DNA of 64,000 nt from Bacteroidales bacterium UBA1189 (lineage in GTDB: Bacteria > Bacteroidota > Bacteroidia > Bacteroidales > Bacteroidaceae). The position numbers and the translations under genes are program-made. The notes beneath the pieces are model-generated. The model made no database searches. It was not told the origin of the DNA and saw only the letters and a program-made list of their open reading frames with translations. Location of the stretch: contig DBYJ01000061.1 of the NCBI GenBank assembly GCA_002309805.1, positions 75,127 to 139,126 on the forward strand. The letters run 5' to 3'. Positions 50,500 to 59,365 of the stretch are shown here, one piece after another; the first letter of the stretch is position 1; every line of letters starts with the position of its first letter.

Positions 50500-53400
50500 G
50501 TGGTATTCAATTGCATCAAGGAGCGGAGTCCCTGCAAGCCCTGATGGTTCGGGTCAAGGGCCTCTGCTTCAGCAAGGTAGCGCTGGGCGTGGGTATCGTC
50601 GCCCAAGCCGTAGTCGCCCAAGGCGAGCATATAGCGGCAGTGAATATGATTCTTGTTGTCGAGCGAGTCGTCCCAGATAAGCAGGTCGGGCAGCGAAACA
50701 GCAAAGTAGTCCATCGTCTGATGCTCGAAGATGTGCTGCCTGCCGTAGTCCGTGAGGCGGTGGAAGAGGCTAAGGGCCTTGTCCTCCTGTCCGAGAGCAC
50801 GATAGCAGAGTCCCGCGTAGAAGATTTTGTCAGGCTTCGCGTCGTTGTAGTACATGGCGGCAGCGGGCTCGGTAGGGCCTACGGTGCCGAGCTCCCAATA
50901 CCTTGTGGCCTCGTCTTTCAGGCCGAGGGCCTTGTAGGTGATGCCCAGCAGGTAGTAGATGTCGTTCTCCTGGGCACCGTAAAGTTTTCCTTCGCCCAAA
51001 TGAAGGGGATAGGTGAGGCACTCCTCCAAGAGGCTTTTGGCCTTTTGATAGTGGACTCCGCCCTCAGCAATCAGCTGCTTCGCCATCTCTATGCGGCAAA
51101 TCTGATATTGTGCCGAGACCTTGCCCTCGCCGCCCTCCCAGGGGTGGAATGTGTGGGCATCAAGTTTTCTCATAACCTCCTCGTAATGCCCTGTCTGATT
51201 CAGCAGGGTGATTTCCTCCAGCACCAGGTCATCGCGCTGCTGGATGAGCGCGGGGTGCTGCTGTAGGAACTCAAACCGTTCCTTATGCGGGCGATGCAGG
51301 CGTTTGTAGAGCTGGTCAAGCTCCATGAGCATGCGGGCATCGGTCTCGTCGAGGTGGAAGGCGCGCTCCATGTATTCGAGGGCCTCGTCAGGCCTGTTCT
51401 GTTTGTTGAAGCGTGCGAGGGCGAGACAGCGCCAGACTGTGGGGAACGTGGGGTCAAGGCGGGCAGAGAGTTCCCAGTTTTCGATAGCGAGGTCGTACTG
51501 GCGCTTGTCGTAGTAGAGACAGCCGAGGTAGTAGGGTGCGCGGGCACCCTGGGGATTGACGCATTTAGCCGCATTAAGGACGATGACATCCTCCAGACGG
51601 TTGGGGAAGCAGCAGTAGCTGTCTGTCTGCTCAGCCTGACGGAAGCAGGCTGCAGCCTCATGAGTCTTTCCTTGGCATAGGTTGAAATATCCTAAGTAAT
51701 AGGAGGTCAAAGGCGATTTGCCCTTCAGTTCATCGGCTATGGAAGGGATGGTAAGCACCTGCTGCGCCTCTTGCCAGAGCCCTGCCTGAGCGTAGTCAAG
51801 CGCCAGCTCGTGGTAGTTATAGACATTGCCGTGCATTAGTTCCACGATTATCCGAAGCACGCCTTCGTCACGTGTGAGCAGATATTTTTCAAAGAGGATG
51901 CCGTAGTTGAACAAGTCCAGCCGAAGCGATTCGTCGATGAAACTATGCCGAGTCGCAACAGAAGAAGACCGAAGGTCAAGATTGCGCAGTACGGCAGCCT
52001 TCAGGGCACGGGCCTTGTGGTTGCAGCTATTGAAAATAAGACAACGGTCCAGTTCGTCGAGGGCATCTTCGTAGCGTCCCTGTGCCGTGCTGATGCAAGC
52101 CGCTTCGAAGTAGCCGGCATCGGCCCATGCCTTGTTCCATGTCGATTTCCAGAAGATCTCATACGCTTCGTTCAAGCGGCCTTGGTACCTGAGAGTGAGG
52201 GCGAGATAGAAGATGGCCTCCCCGTCGTAGGGATTGGGATTGCGTTTCTGCCAGATGCGCACGGCTTTTCTCAGGTACGTTTCGGCCTTGTCGAAACGTC
52301 CTCGCCGCAGATACCAGAGTCCCATTTGGTTCTGGCAGCGCACATCGTTGGGGTCGCGGCGTAAGGCTTCCTCGTAATAGTCAAGGGCACTCCATGTGGC
52401 ATGGCGGTACTGCTCCAGATGCAAGCCTGTCAGATAGAGTTGGTCGTTCGTCTTGGTTTCCGATGGAGGCAGCGCAGCCTCGGCAGCATCGGGAATGGGG
52501 CGGATTTCGTCTGGCTCGGCCTGCCAAGAAAGGAGGGAAGATGGGAGATTGAAAATTGAAGATTGAAAATTGAGGATGGGAGATTCTTCGGGTCGCAGAA
52601 TGTGAAAAACCAGCTCATTAAGCTTGGCTTCCTTTAAGTCAATTGTCTGCTCAAAGACTTCCTCGGGCGAGAGCGTTACAGTCTTATTTACATATTCCTC
52701 GCCATTCTTGCCAAGAAGCACAATGCGCACTGTATTCCGCGACGTAGCAAGCAGCAAAACTCTTACTTTTGACGTCCCTGCATCTCTCACCTCTTCAATA
52801 TTGAAGATGAAATCGCGTGTGGCTTGCTTCACAATGCCCAGCTCGCGGTAGGGCATGAAATATTGCGTGAATAGCTTTTCTTCATAGGGCATCAGCCAGG
52901 CGAAGTCGGGTTGGTTTTCGGTATAGACGCCTGCCATCAACTCGATGTAAGGGCGGAAGCCCTCGTGGGTGATACCCCACATGCTGGCCTCTTCCTGAGA
53001 AGGTGCATCCGTGAGATTACGATCCCAGGCACGCCCGAAGTCTCCGTTGCCCCACGTCCATTGTTTCTTGCCTGGGGCAAAGTGGTGCGAGGCCACGTGG
53101 AGCATTCCGCCTCGCGTGTCGTTCTCGTAGCCTCCCTCGAAATCATATTTCGAGCCCGCAGCCATGTAACTGGTGGGGACTTTGATGTTGCGGTAGTTCG
53201 ATATATCCACTCCCGCTGAGTAATCCATCTTGTAATAGGTGCCTGTTGCAACGGGGAACGAAGCTACAGCACGTTTGCCGTGGTCGAACACCGCATTCAC
53301 GTCAGGGGGAAACACCGTCTGATAATCGTCGTTTACCTCCACAGCAGGGTTCGTCCACCAGAGAAATGTCTGCGCCAGCGGCGTGCGGTTATAGACGGCT

Positions 53401-53918
53401 CCTCTAACCTCCAGGAAGGCGCATCCAGACCGTAGGGTGAAGCCCGCCCGTCCCTTCTGGTGCGTCATACGTTCCATTTCGTTCACCCATACCGTCACAG
53501 CTCCATCGGTATGTTCTTCGATGGTGTAGTCGATGGGCAGGAATGTCGAGGGACGGTGATGCTGAGGCCAGTTGAACTCAATGCCGCCGCTTATCCAAGG
53601 CCCTGTCAATCCCACAAGTGCGGGCTTGATGACGTGGTTATAGTAGATAAAGTGACGCTGCTTGATTTTGTCGTAGGCCATCTGGATACGTCCGCCCAGC
53701 TCAGGCAGTATCATTACCTTCAGGTATTCGTTCTCTATCCATACGGCCTCGTAGGCAACGTCCGTCTTCACGTCAGCCACGCTCTCCACCACAGGGTAGG
53801 GATAGACGGCTCCGCTCGAACCTTGATAGACTCTTCCTTCCAGAAAGATGGGATTTTTCTCTGCCTTCCCAATACCGTACGTCGGGATAACCGTTGTTTC
53901 TCTCCAAGCCCTTACCAT
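50481..53918 (-). CDS. DUF5107 and TPR protein
   Basis: 1145 aa. The N-terminal ~340 residues form a DUF5107 domain (YPYPVVESVADVKTDVAYE, LPELGGRIQMAYDKIKQRHF, GGIEFNWPQHH), which resembles sugar mutarotase/epimerase-like folds. The rest is a long run of TPR-like helices (YYEEALRRDPNDVRCQNQMG). DUF5107-TPR proteins are linked to arabinose and pectin loci, fitting the neighbouring transporter and GH51. No signal peptide is seen, so it is probably cytoplasmic. Three in-frame repeat insertions lie in linkers: LNFQSSIFNLPSS (52547-52586), HPWEGGEG (51125-51150) and LHLGEGK (50990-51010). Confidence 0.82.
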   Translation of the reverse strand: MVRAWRETTVIPTYGIGKAEKNPIFLEGRVYQGSSGAVYPYPVVESVADVKTDVAYEAVWIENEYLKVMILPELGGRIQMAYDKIKQRHFIYYNHVIKPALVGLTGPWISGGIEFNWPQHHRPSTFLPIDYTIEEHTDGAVTVWVNEMERMTHQKGRAGFTLRSGCAFLEVRGAVYNRTPLAQTFLWWTNPAVEVNDDYQTVFPPDVNAVFDHGKRAVASFPVATGTYYKMDYSAGVDISNYRNIKVPTSYMAAGSKYDFEGGYENDTRGGMLHVASHHFAPGKKQWTWGNGDFGRAWDRNLTDAPSQEEASMWGITHEGFRPYIELMAGVYTENQPDFAWLMPYEEKLFTQYFMPYRELGIVKQATRDFIFNIEEVRDAGTSKVRVLLLATSRNTVRIVLLGKNGEEYVNKTVTLSPEEVFEQTIDLKEAKLNELVFHILRPEESPILNFQSSIFNLPSSLLSWQAEPDEIRPIPDAAEAALPPSETKTNDQLYLTGLHLEQYRHATWSALDYYEEALRRDPNDVRCQNQMGLWYLRRGRFDKAETYLRKAVRIWQKRNPNPYDGEAIFYLALTLRYQGRLNEAYEIFWKSTWNKAWADAGYFEAACISTAQGRYEDALDELDRCLIFNSCNHKARALKAAVLRNLDLRSSSVATRHSFIDESLRLDLFNYGILFEKYLLTRDEGVLRIIVELMHGNVYNYHELALDYAQAGLWQEAQQVLTIPSIADELKGKSPLTSYYLGYFNLCQGKTHEAAACFRQAEQTDSYCCFPNRLEDVIVLNAAKCVNPQGARAPYYLGCLYYDKRQYDLAIENWELSARLDPTFPTVWRCLALARFNKQNRPDEALEYMERAFHLDETDARMLMELDQLYKRLHRPHKERFEFLQQHPALIQQRDDLVLEEITLLNQTGHYEEVMRKLDAHTFHPWEGGEGKVSAQYQICRIEMAKQLIAEGGVHYQKAKSLLEECLTYPLHLGEGKLYGAQENDIYYLLGITYKALGLKDEATRYWELGTVGPTEPAAAMYYNDAKPDKIFYAGLCYRALGQEDKALSLFHRLTDYGRQHIFEHQTMDYFAVSLPDLLIWDDSLDNKNHIHCRYMLALGDYGLGDDTHAQRYLAEAEALDPNHQGLQGLRSLMQLNTTCELTN
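52547..52588. repeat. 14-bp (2 x 7) repeats inside the DUF5107 gene
   Basis: Units GATTGAAAATTGAA (52547), GATTGAAAATTGAG (52561) and GATGGGAGATTCTT (52575). This is the AT-rich style otherwise seen only between genes; here it is translated in the linker between DUF5107 and the TPR domain. Confidence 0.75.
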
Positions 53919-53957
53919 ACCTTTAACCCTTAATCCTTAACCCTTAACCATGCACCC

Positions 53958-55352
53958 TTAATTCTCCAGCTTCTTTCCCTTTGTTTCAGGCAGGTGGCGG
54001 AATAGAAAGATAAAGGCACAAAGGCAGATGCCGCTATAAATCCAGAATGTGCCACTTGAGCCTAAGGCAGCATTCATTGAGGGGAACGAGAATGTGAGCG
54101 TGCAGCACCCCACCCAGAGGGCAAAGGTGCAGGTACCCATGGCGATGCCGCGTACCCTGCCTGGGAAAATCTCTGCCAGTAATGTCCAGGTGACAGGTCC
54201 GAGGGTCATGGCATAAACGGAGATGGCTGCTACTACAAGAACTACCATCATCAACCCTTTTACTTCGAAGAAATAGCAGGTGCCGAGGGTCAGATAGATA
54301 AGCCCCAGACCGCTTGCACCTAACAACATGAGTTTGCGGCGCCCCCACTTCTCAATCGTATAGAGGGCTACGATGGTGAACACCACATTAGCGATGCCTG
54401 TAATAACAATGTTGATGAACATAGCATCGACGTCGAAGCCTGCTCCCACAAAAATCTCCTCGGCATAATTGAAGATGACGTTCGTGCCGCACCATTGCTG
54501 GAATATCGCTATGACAATACCCAGTAGCAGCACCTTTGCATATTTGTGGCTGAACAACTCTTTCAGCCCTGCCTCTGCTTGTCCGCTTGTAGACTTGTCG
54601 ACCTGTTGAGCTTCGCTCTTCCTCTGTCGCGACTCGGCAGAGTTCAAACGTGTTTGACTTTGCTCTCGCTGCTCCATCGGTTGACTTGTTGACCCGTTGA
54701 CTCGTTGACTCGTTAACCTTTCCGTCTTCAGGCGGAGGAACACTGGGCTCTCAGGGATGATAAAGCTCATAACAAGGAATACAGCAGCAGGAAGAGTCTC
54801 TGCCCAGAACATCCATCGCCAGCCCCATGCCACGTTCCATGTCTGACATTCGGCTATCGACGTGTCGCGTGCTAACAGCATGTTCACAATCTGTGCTGCC
54901 AGGATGCCTAAAACGATAGTCATCTGGTTCAGCGAGACCATGCGTCCGCGAATCTCCGCAGGGCTGACTTCGGCAATGTACATGGGTGATAGTGCTGACG
55001 CTACGCCAATGCCGATGCCCCCCACAACGCGAGCAAGGTTGAACAGGGTGAAGTCATCGAAGGCTCCCGTTCCGATAGCCGACACAGTAAACAGTACGGC
55101 TGCTGTTGTCAGCAAAGGCTTTCGTCCGAAACGGTCTGCCAATGCGCCGGCAATCATGGCTCCAACCAGACAGCCTATCAAGGCAGTAGACATGGCAACA
55201 CCTTGCAACAAAGGATTATCTGCAATGCCGAAGTAGAGTTCGTAGAACGGCTTAGCACCACCAATTACCACCCAGTCATAGCCAAAGAGTAGGCCGCCCA
55301 TGGCTGACACGGCGCAGATGAAATAAAGGAAGGATTTACGGCGGGCGTTCAT
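53958..55352 (-). CDS. Sugar:proton symporter of the major facilitator family
   Basis: 464 aa, 12 predicted spans, sugar-porter family (XylE/AraE-like). Signatures are GGLLFGYDWVVIGGA, ADRFGRKPLL, PMYIAEVSPAEIRGRMVSLNQM and PETKGKKLEN near the C-terminus. Arabinose or xylose is the likely cargo from the neighbouring GH51. The central loop between spans 6 and 7 (residues ~211-260) consists almost wholly of repeat elements: a GTCAAC-family element carrying a nested 71-bp element. It follows GH51 by 7 nt. Confidence 0.9.
   Translation of the reverse strand: MNARRKSFLYFICAVSAMGGLLFGYDWVVIGGAKPFYELYFGIADNPLLQGVAMSTALIGCLVGAMIAGALADRFGRKPLLTTAAVLFTVSAIGTGAFDDFTLFNLARVVGGIGIGVASALSPMYIAEVSPAEIRGRMVSLNQMTIVLGILAAQIVNMLLARDTSIAECQTWNVAWGWRWMFWAETLPAAVFLVMSFIIPESPVFLRLKTERLTSQRVNGSTSQPMEQREQSQTRLNSAESRQRKSEAQQVDKSTSGQAEAGLKELFSHKYAKVLLLGIVIAIFQQWCGTNVIFNYAEEIFVGAGFDVDAMFINIVITGIANVVFTIVALYTIEKWGRRKLMLLGASGLGLIYLTLGTCYFFEVKGLMMVVLVVAAISVYAMTLGPVTWTLLAEIFPGRVRGIAMGTCTFALWVGCCTLTFSFPSMNAALGSSGTFWIYSGICLCAFIFLFRHLPETKGKKLEN
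54573..54718. repeat. GTCAAC-family element split by a 71-bp element
   Basis: The outer parts (54573-54604 and 54679-54718) belong to the GTCAAC family; the 71-bp element at 54605-54675 lies between them. The whole composite is in frame. Confidence 0.75.
54605..54675. repeat. 71-bp element, copy 1 (inside the transporter gene)
   Basis: Starts GTTGAGCTTCGCTCTTC, ends TTTGCTCTCGCTGCTCC. A variable hairpin TCAAAC-GT-GTTTGA sits in the middle. Copy 2 is at 57811-57881. Confidence 0.88.
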
Positions 55353-55359
55353 GATTCCA

Positions 55360-57921
55360 TTAGTAGGGTGTTAGCGTCCCTTTCGTGCGGATGACGGTGA
55401 AGGAGTATGCAGGAAGTGTAAGCCGTGCGTGATGGTCTGAAGTCGTAACATAGGATGCAATAGGCTCGGCCTTCGTGTCGGCAGGTGCACCGCTCAGCGT
55501 GGTGACGGTGGCATGAGAATAAACATTGCCGAAGGGCGTGAAGTCGACGTCGGCACTAATCTCTACGGGAAGCAGGCTGGCTATTTTGACGATGATGTCA
55601 CCCGTATGGATGTCGGTAACACAGCTGTAGCTGATGCGGCGACGGACATCCTCGCGATTGTTCTCAGAGGTGAGTGTGCCGCTGAAATAGTGGTCGCCGC
55701 TATTGGTGCCGAATAGTTTCTGCACGTAATATCCTGGGGTAAGGCGGACGCCGGTGCCGTTGAAATAGATCATGTCGGGGTCCCAGTTGGAGTGTCCTTC
55801 GCGACTGAGCAGGGGGGCATAACTGGTCATGCGGACGACATCGGCATTGCGCTCGACGTTTGTCAGATAAAGGGCTTCGCAGAGTGCACTCTCCATGCAG
55901 TTTCTCCTTCCACGGGCATGGGCGGCGTATTCGCCCAGATAGACGTGAGGACGTGAGCGGTCGTAATGATCATAGTAGTATTGATTATGAATCATCCAGC
56001 CTGGGCTGACGTAGTAGTGTTCATCGACCATTGGGACACCCAGCTCAGTGGCTAACTTCCATCCCCATTCATAGTCGCTGCCTTCGTAGAAAGGACCTAC
56101 TGTTCCGCAAATCTCAATTTCGGGGTAGCGTTCATGTACCTTATTATATATGTAGGTGAATCGTTCGGTGAAGACGTCGGAGATAAGGTCCTCGTTGCCG
56201 ATACCGATATGCTTCAGGTTAAAGGGCTTGGGATGTCCGCTTTGTGCACGGATGCGCCCCCAATAAGTAGTGCGTGCATCACCATTTGCCCACTCAATGA
56301 GGTCGAGGATGTCTTGCGTGAAGGTTTCCATATCTTCCATGGGAATGCCTCCCTGTTGCCCGGGACCGCCGTCGCTGCTGTTTTGGCAGGGTACTCCAGC
56401 AGGGATGACGGGAAGTGGCTCGGCACTGATGTCCTCGCAGAACTGGAAGTACTCATAGTAGCCAAGGCCAAGCGTCTGGTGGTAGTTCCAGATGTTTCGC
56501 ATGGGCTTGCGGGCTTCGAGGGGACCGATGGTATTCTTCCAGAGATACATGTTGTGGAGTCCGTCGCCGTGGGCCACGCAGCCGCCTGGGAAGCGGACGA
56601 ACTTCGGATGGATGTCGGCAATAGCTTGGGCAAGGTCGGCACGGAGGCCGTTCTTCCGTCCCTTGAAGGTGTTGCGGGGGAATAGTGAAACCATGTCGAG
56701 GTGGATACTTCCCAGCTCCATCGGTTCAATGACAAGACTGGCCGCAGGGTCGGTATCCGCTCCGCGGATGACAGCCTTTTGCTTCTTCCATGCGGTGTGG
56801 CTCACCTTGAGAGTTGTCGTGCCGAGGGTATTTCCATGAGAGCCGAGGAGAGATATTTTCAGCCGTACGGTGCCCTGTTGGTTGTGGGCTTTGCGGGTGA
56901 AGAGGGAGAGATCGTACATCTCACCTTCGCGTATGCTTATGCCGTCGTAGCCCGTGTTGGCAAACAGGACAGAGGCAGAGACGGTCTTATTCAGGATAGC
57001 ATAGTGTGGGTTGTTGGGATGGATAGGGTCTTCTGTCCCTATGGTGACGGAGAGGGCAGAGGCGTCTTCCCCATGTATCTCCCACGCTGTGAGAGGTCCC
57101 CAATCCCGATGAGAGTGATTCTCACCGGGGGTGTATTCAAAATCGCGATTCTGGATTAGCTCAGCATAGAGTCCTCCGTCGGCACCGTAGCTGATGTCTT
57201 CGAAAAAGACGCCGATAAGTTCGTCTGAAATGGCTTTGACGTCGCTTGTGTTGAAGGTTAGCTGGATACCGAAGGGCTGAAGGTCGGGGAAGAGCCTTTC
57301 GTCTTGCAGGAGGCTTTCGGAGTGGCGTTTATCGCGTGCATCAAGGTATTCGCAGCGCAGGCGGAGCTGTTCGATGAGGCTCCATGGAACACGAATGGCG
57401 GTGCTTCGGTATTCTTGCATGGTCTGCTCAATGGCGGGTGTAAGTGTAGGGTAGTCCTGCGGCTTCCAATGAATTAGGTCGGGACTGGTGCAGATGGCGT
57501 ATTGGTTGTATCGCTTGTTCGGTATCCACATCAGCGTCCAAAGGCCATCGTCGTTCTGGAAAAGGCAAGGGTCGGACATTTTCTTCTCAGCGCCCCAAGT
57601 ACCGAAATCGCTATCGACAAAGGTGCGTCCATGTCCCAGAATCTGCCAATGGATGCTGTCGCTGCTATATTCAAAGGCAAGCCCACGTCCGTTGACGTAG
57701 GGCTTCAGCCAGCCTTCCGTTACGTTATCTGCAAGGGAAAGGGTAGGGAATAGGAATACAAGCGAAAAAAAAGTAGCTATGCAGGGAATAGTAGAGATAC
57801 GGCATACCGCGTTGAGCTTCGCTCTTCGTCCGTCGCGACTCGGCAGAGATTGTGCAAGCACATCTTTGCTCTCGCTGCTCCGTAGGTTCCTGCACAGCCA
57901 ATGAAACCTCATGTTTTTCAT
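55360..57921 (-). CDS. GH51 alpha-L-arabinofuranosidase with GH43-like N-terminal segment
   Basis: 853 aa. The GH51 barrel carries the acid/base Glu in HIGIGNEDL and the nucleophile Glu in VYLGEYAAHARG, with FFEDISYGADGGLYAELI and FPGGCVAHGDGLHNMY at its start. It should release arabinose from arabinan or arabinoxylan. Before it, residues ~66-165 look like blades of a GH43-type propeller (MSDPCLFQNDDGLWTLMWIP). The signal peptide (PCIATFFSLVFLFPTLSLA) is preceded by an odd 40-residue head of which residues 13-37 come from the 71-bp element. The start ATG overlaps the DUF4270 stop (TAATG). Confidence 0.85.
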   Translation of the reverse strand: MKNMRFHWLCRNLRSSESKDVLAQSLPSRDGRRAKLNAVCRISTIPCIATFFSLVFLFPTLSLADNVTEGWLKPYVNGRGLAFEYSSDSIHWQILGHGRTFVDSDFGTWGAEKKMSDPCLFQNDDGLWTLMWIPNKRYNQYAICTSPDLIHWKPQDYPTLTPAIEQTMQEYRSTAIRVPWSLIEQLRLRCEYLDARDKRHSESLLQDERLFPDLQPFGIQLTFNTSDVKAISDELIGVFFEDISYGADGGLYAELIQNRDFEYTPGENHSHRDWGPLTAWEIHGEDASALSVTIGTEDPIHPNNPHYAILNKTVSASVLFANTGYDGISIREGEMYDLSLFTRKAHNQQGTVRLKISLLGSHGNTLGTTTLKVSHTAWKKQKAVIRGADTDPAASLVIEPMELGSIHLDMVSLFPRNTFKGRKNGLRADLAQAIADIHPKFVRFPGGCVAHGDGLHNMYLWKNTIGPLEARKPMRNIWNYHQTLGLGYYEYFQFCEDISAEPLPVIPAGVPCQNSSDGGPGQQGGIPMEDMETFTQDILDLIEWANGDARTTYWGRIRAQSGHPKPFNLKHIGIGNEDLISDVFTERFTYIYNKVHERYPEIEICGTVGPFYEGSDYEWGWKLATELGVPMVDEHYYVSPGWMIHNQYYYDHYDRSRPHVYLGEYAAHARGRRNCMESALCEALYLTNVERNADVVRMTSYAPLLSREGHSNWDPDMIYFNGTGVRLTPGYYVQKLFGTNSGDHYFSGTLTSENNREDVRRRISYSCVTDIHTGDIIVKIASLLPVEISADVDFTPFGNVYSHATVTTLSGAPADTKAEPIASYVTTSDHHARLTLPAYSFTVIRTKGTLTPY
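57811..57881. repeat. 71-bp element, copy 2 (start of the GH51 gene)
   Basis: Identical in length to 54605-54675. The left flank matches at 36 of 38 positions and the right flank at 17 of 17. The central 16 bp differ, being TTGTGC-AA-GCACAT here, yet still form a hairpin. Confidence 0.88.
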
Positions 57922-59321
57922 TATTTAAATGCGCTGGTGATGATGCGGATTTCGATGGGGTCGGTGCCGCCACGCAGGCGGGCAGACGAGAGGCTGAAAT
58001 CGTGGCGCAGCGTGATGATGCTGCCAGCGTTGTCCGTTGTGACGGTAACAGGAATGAGGAGCACCTTGTTCCAGTCGGGGTGGGTGGCCTCAAAGTCCTC
58101 GTTGCCTTTCCAAGCGTCGCGCTCGTTTCGGCAGGTAACGATGAGACGGGCGATATTATCGAAAGCGTATTGATTGTACTTGGTAAGGTAATTGTTCTTC
58201 TTAGCGTCCTGAATGGTGTTGAGGAAGGAGGTGAGGCCGTCGGGGACGTGGTTCTGCTCGAAGAAGTCGTGTGCCTCGCTCTTGCGGATAAGGAGCAGGC
58301 GGGTGGGAGCATCGAGGGGGGCACCGTCGGTTTCGTCGTTATTGTATTTCTGGAAAACGATACGGGCTGAGTTGATGGTGTCCTTCTCGTTTCGGGTAAT
58401 TTCGTCGATAGGTAGGGTGACCTCGGTAAAAATGCCTGCGGGTGTCTTCAGCCACGAGCAGGTTTTGTCGTTAACAAGCGGCTCGAGGCCCTGATTGTCG
58501 AAGCTGTTAACCTGAAGTACCTCCTGCGAGCCCATAAATTGGGTGGTGTAGGTGCTGTCGGTGCGGGCCATATTGAAACTGACGTTCAGACTGACATGGT
58601 CGATGCAGAGGACAGTCCCGTCACCAGCCGTACACTTGACGTAGAAGCCCTTGCAGACATTTTCAATAAAACTTGTAGCCCCAGCGAAATGCTCGGGATG
58701 AAGGCGGTAGTCGCGGATGATGTCCGTGCCCATCTGCGTGGGGAGGGGAATGCAGACGTTGTGGTAGTGGTCTTCGTCAGAGAGTACATCGTCGTCGAGG
58801 GCATAATCGAGGGCGGTATAGGCTTTTCGGGCAATAGGTTCAGCGCCGTCAGCAAGGTAGTCTACAGGGTTGAGGTTGGTGTAGTAAGGCGTACCTTCGA
58901 CAAGCGTACGTTCCAGGGGATAGACCTCCAGTTGCATGGCGTTGTCGTCGGCACCATAGTGGCTGGTGAAGAAGAGGCGGAGCTCCAGACGCTGGGCAGA
59001 GTCACCCTTGATGCTGTCGGCGGGGGGGAATACGCTTCCGCCTTCCACGCAGTTGAACTGGGTGATGAAGTCCGAGGTGAAGAGGCTTTTAGTTTCAGGG
59101 TCGGTGTATCGGCCAAAATAGACGGTGCCCGTCTTACCCAGTACGGAATCAACCAGCACCGAGCGTGAGGTGGCCTGATAGATGGCGGTACGTATGGTCA
59201 GCGAGTCGCTGGTGGGAGTCGTGCTGATACCCATTGAGCCGGTATCGCTATCGCACGATGCCAATCCTAATAATGAAACAAATAAGATGAAAAATGAAAA
59301 AAAGATATCCTTGATTTTCAT
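57921..59321 (-). CDS. DUF4270 family lipoprotein
   Basis: 466 aa. The start at 59321 (MKIKDIFFSFFILFVSLLGLASC) gives a clear lipobox; an upstream ATG at 59354 lies near the previous gene's end. The mature start (DSDTGSMGIST) and SLFTSDFITQF blocks are typical of DUF4270, a Bacteroidota outer-membrane-associated family of unknown role. It is usually found just after the short GT5-like gene, as here, 45 nt apart. Confidence 0.87.
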   Translation of the reverse strand: MKIKDIFFSFFILFVSLLGLASCDSDTGSMGISTTPTSDSLTIRTAIYQATSRSVLVDSVLGKTGTVYFGRYTDPETKSLFTSDFITQFNCVEGGSVFPPADSIKGDSAQRLELRLFFTSHYGADDNAMQLEVYPLERTLVEGTPYYTNLNPVDYLADGAEPIARKAYTALDYALDDDVLSDEDHYHNVCIPLPTQMGTDIIRDYRLHPEHFAGATSFIENVCKGFYVKCTAGDGTVLCIDHVSLNVSFNMARTDSTYTTQFMGSQEVLQVNSFDNQGLEPLVNDKTCSWLKTPAGIFTEVTLPIDEITRNEKDTINSARIVFQKYNNDETDGAPLDAPTRLLLIRKSEAHDFFEQNHVPDGLTSFLNTIQDAKKNNYLTKYNQYAFDNIARLIVTCRNERDAWKGNEDFEATHPDWNKVLLIPVTVTTDNAGSIITLRHDFSLSSARLRGGTDPIEIRIITSAFK

Positions 59322-59344
59322 AATCCTTAGCTCTAAATTATATA

Positions 59345-59361
59345 GGCGCGGCATGCCGCGT
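59345..59361. repeat. Palindrome CGCGGCATGCCGCG
   Basis: A perfect palindrome between the GT5-like and DUF4270 genes, of the same style as 11309 and 63917. No T-run on the minus strand, so a terminator role is weak. Confidence 0.5.
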
Positions 59362-59365
59362 TTCT

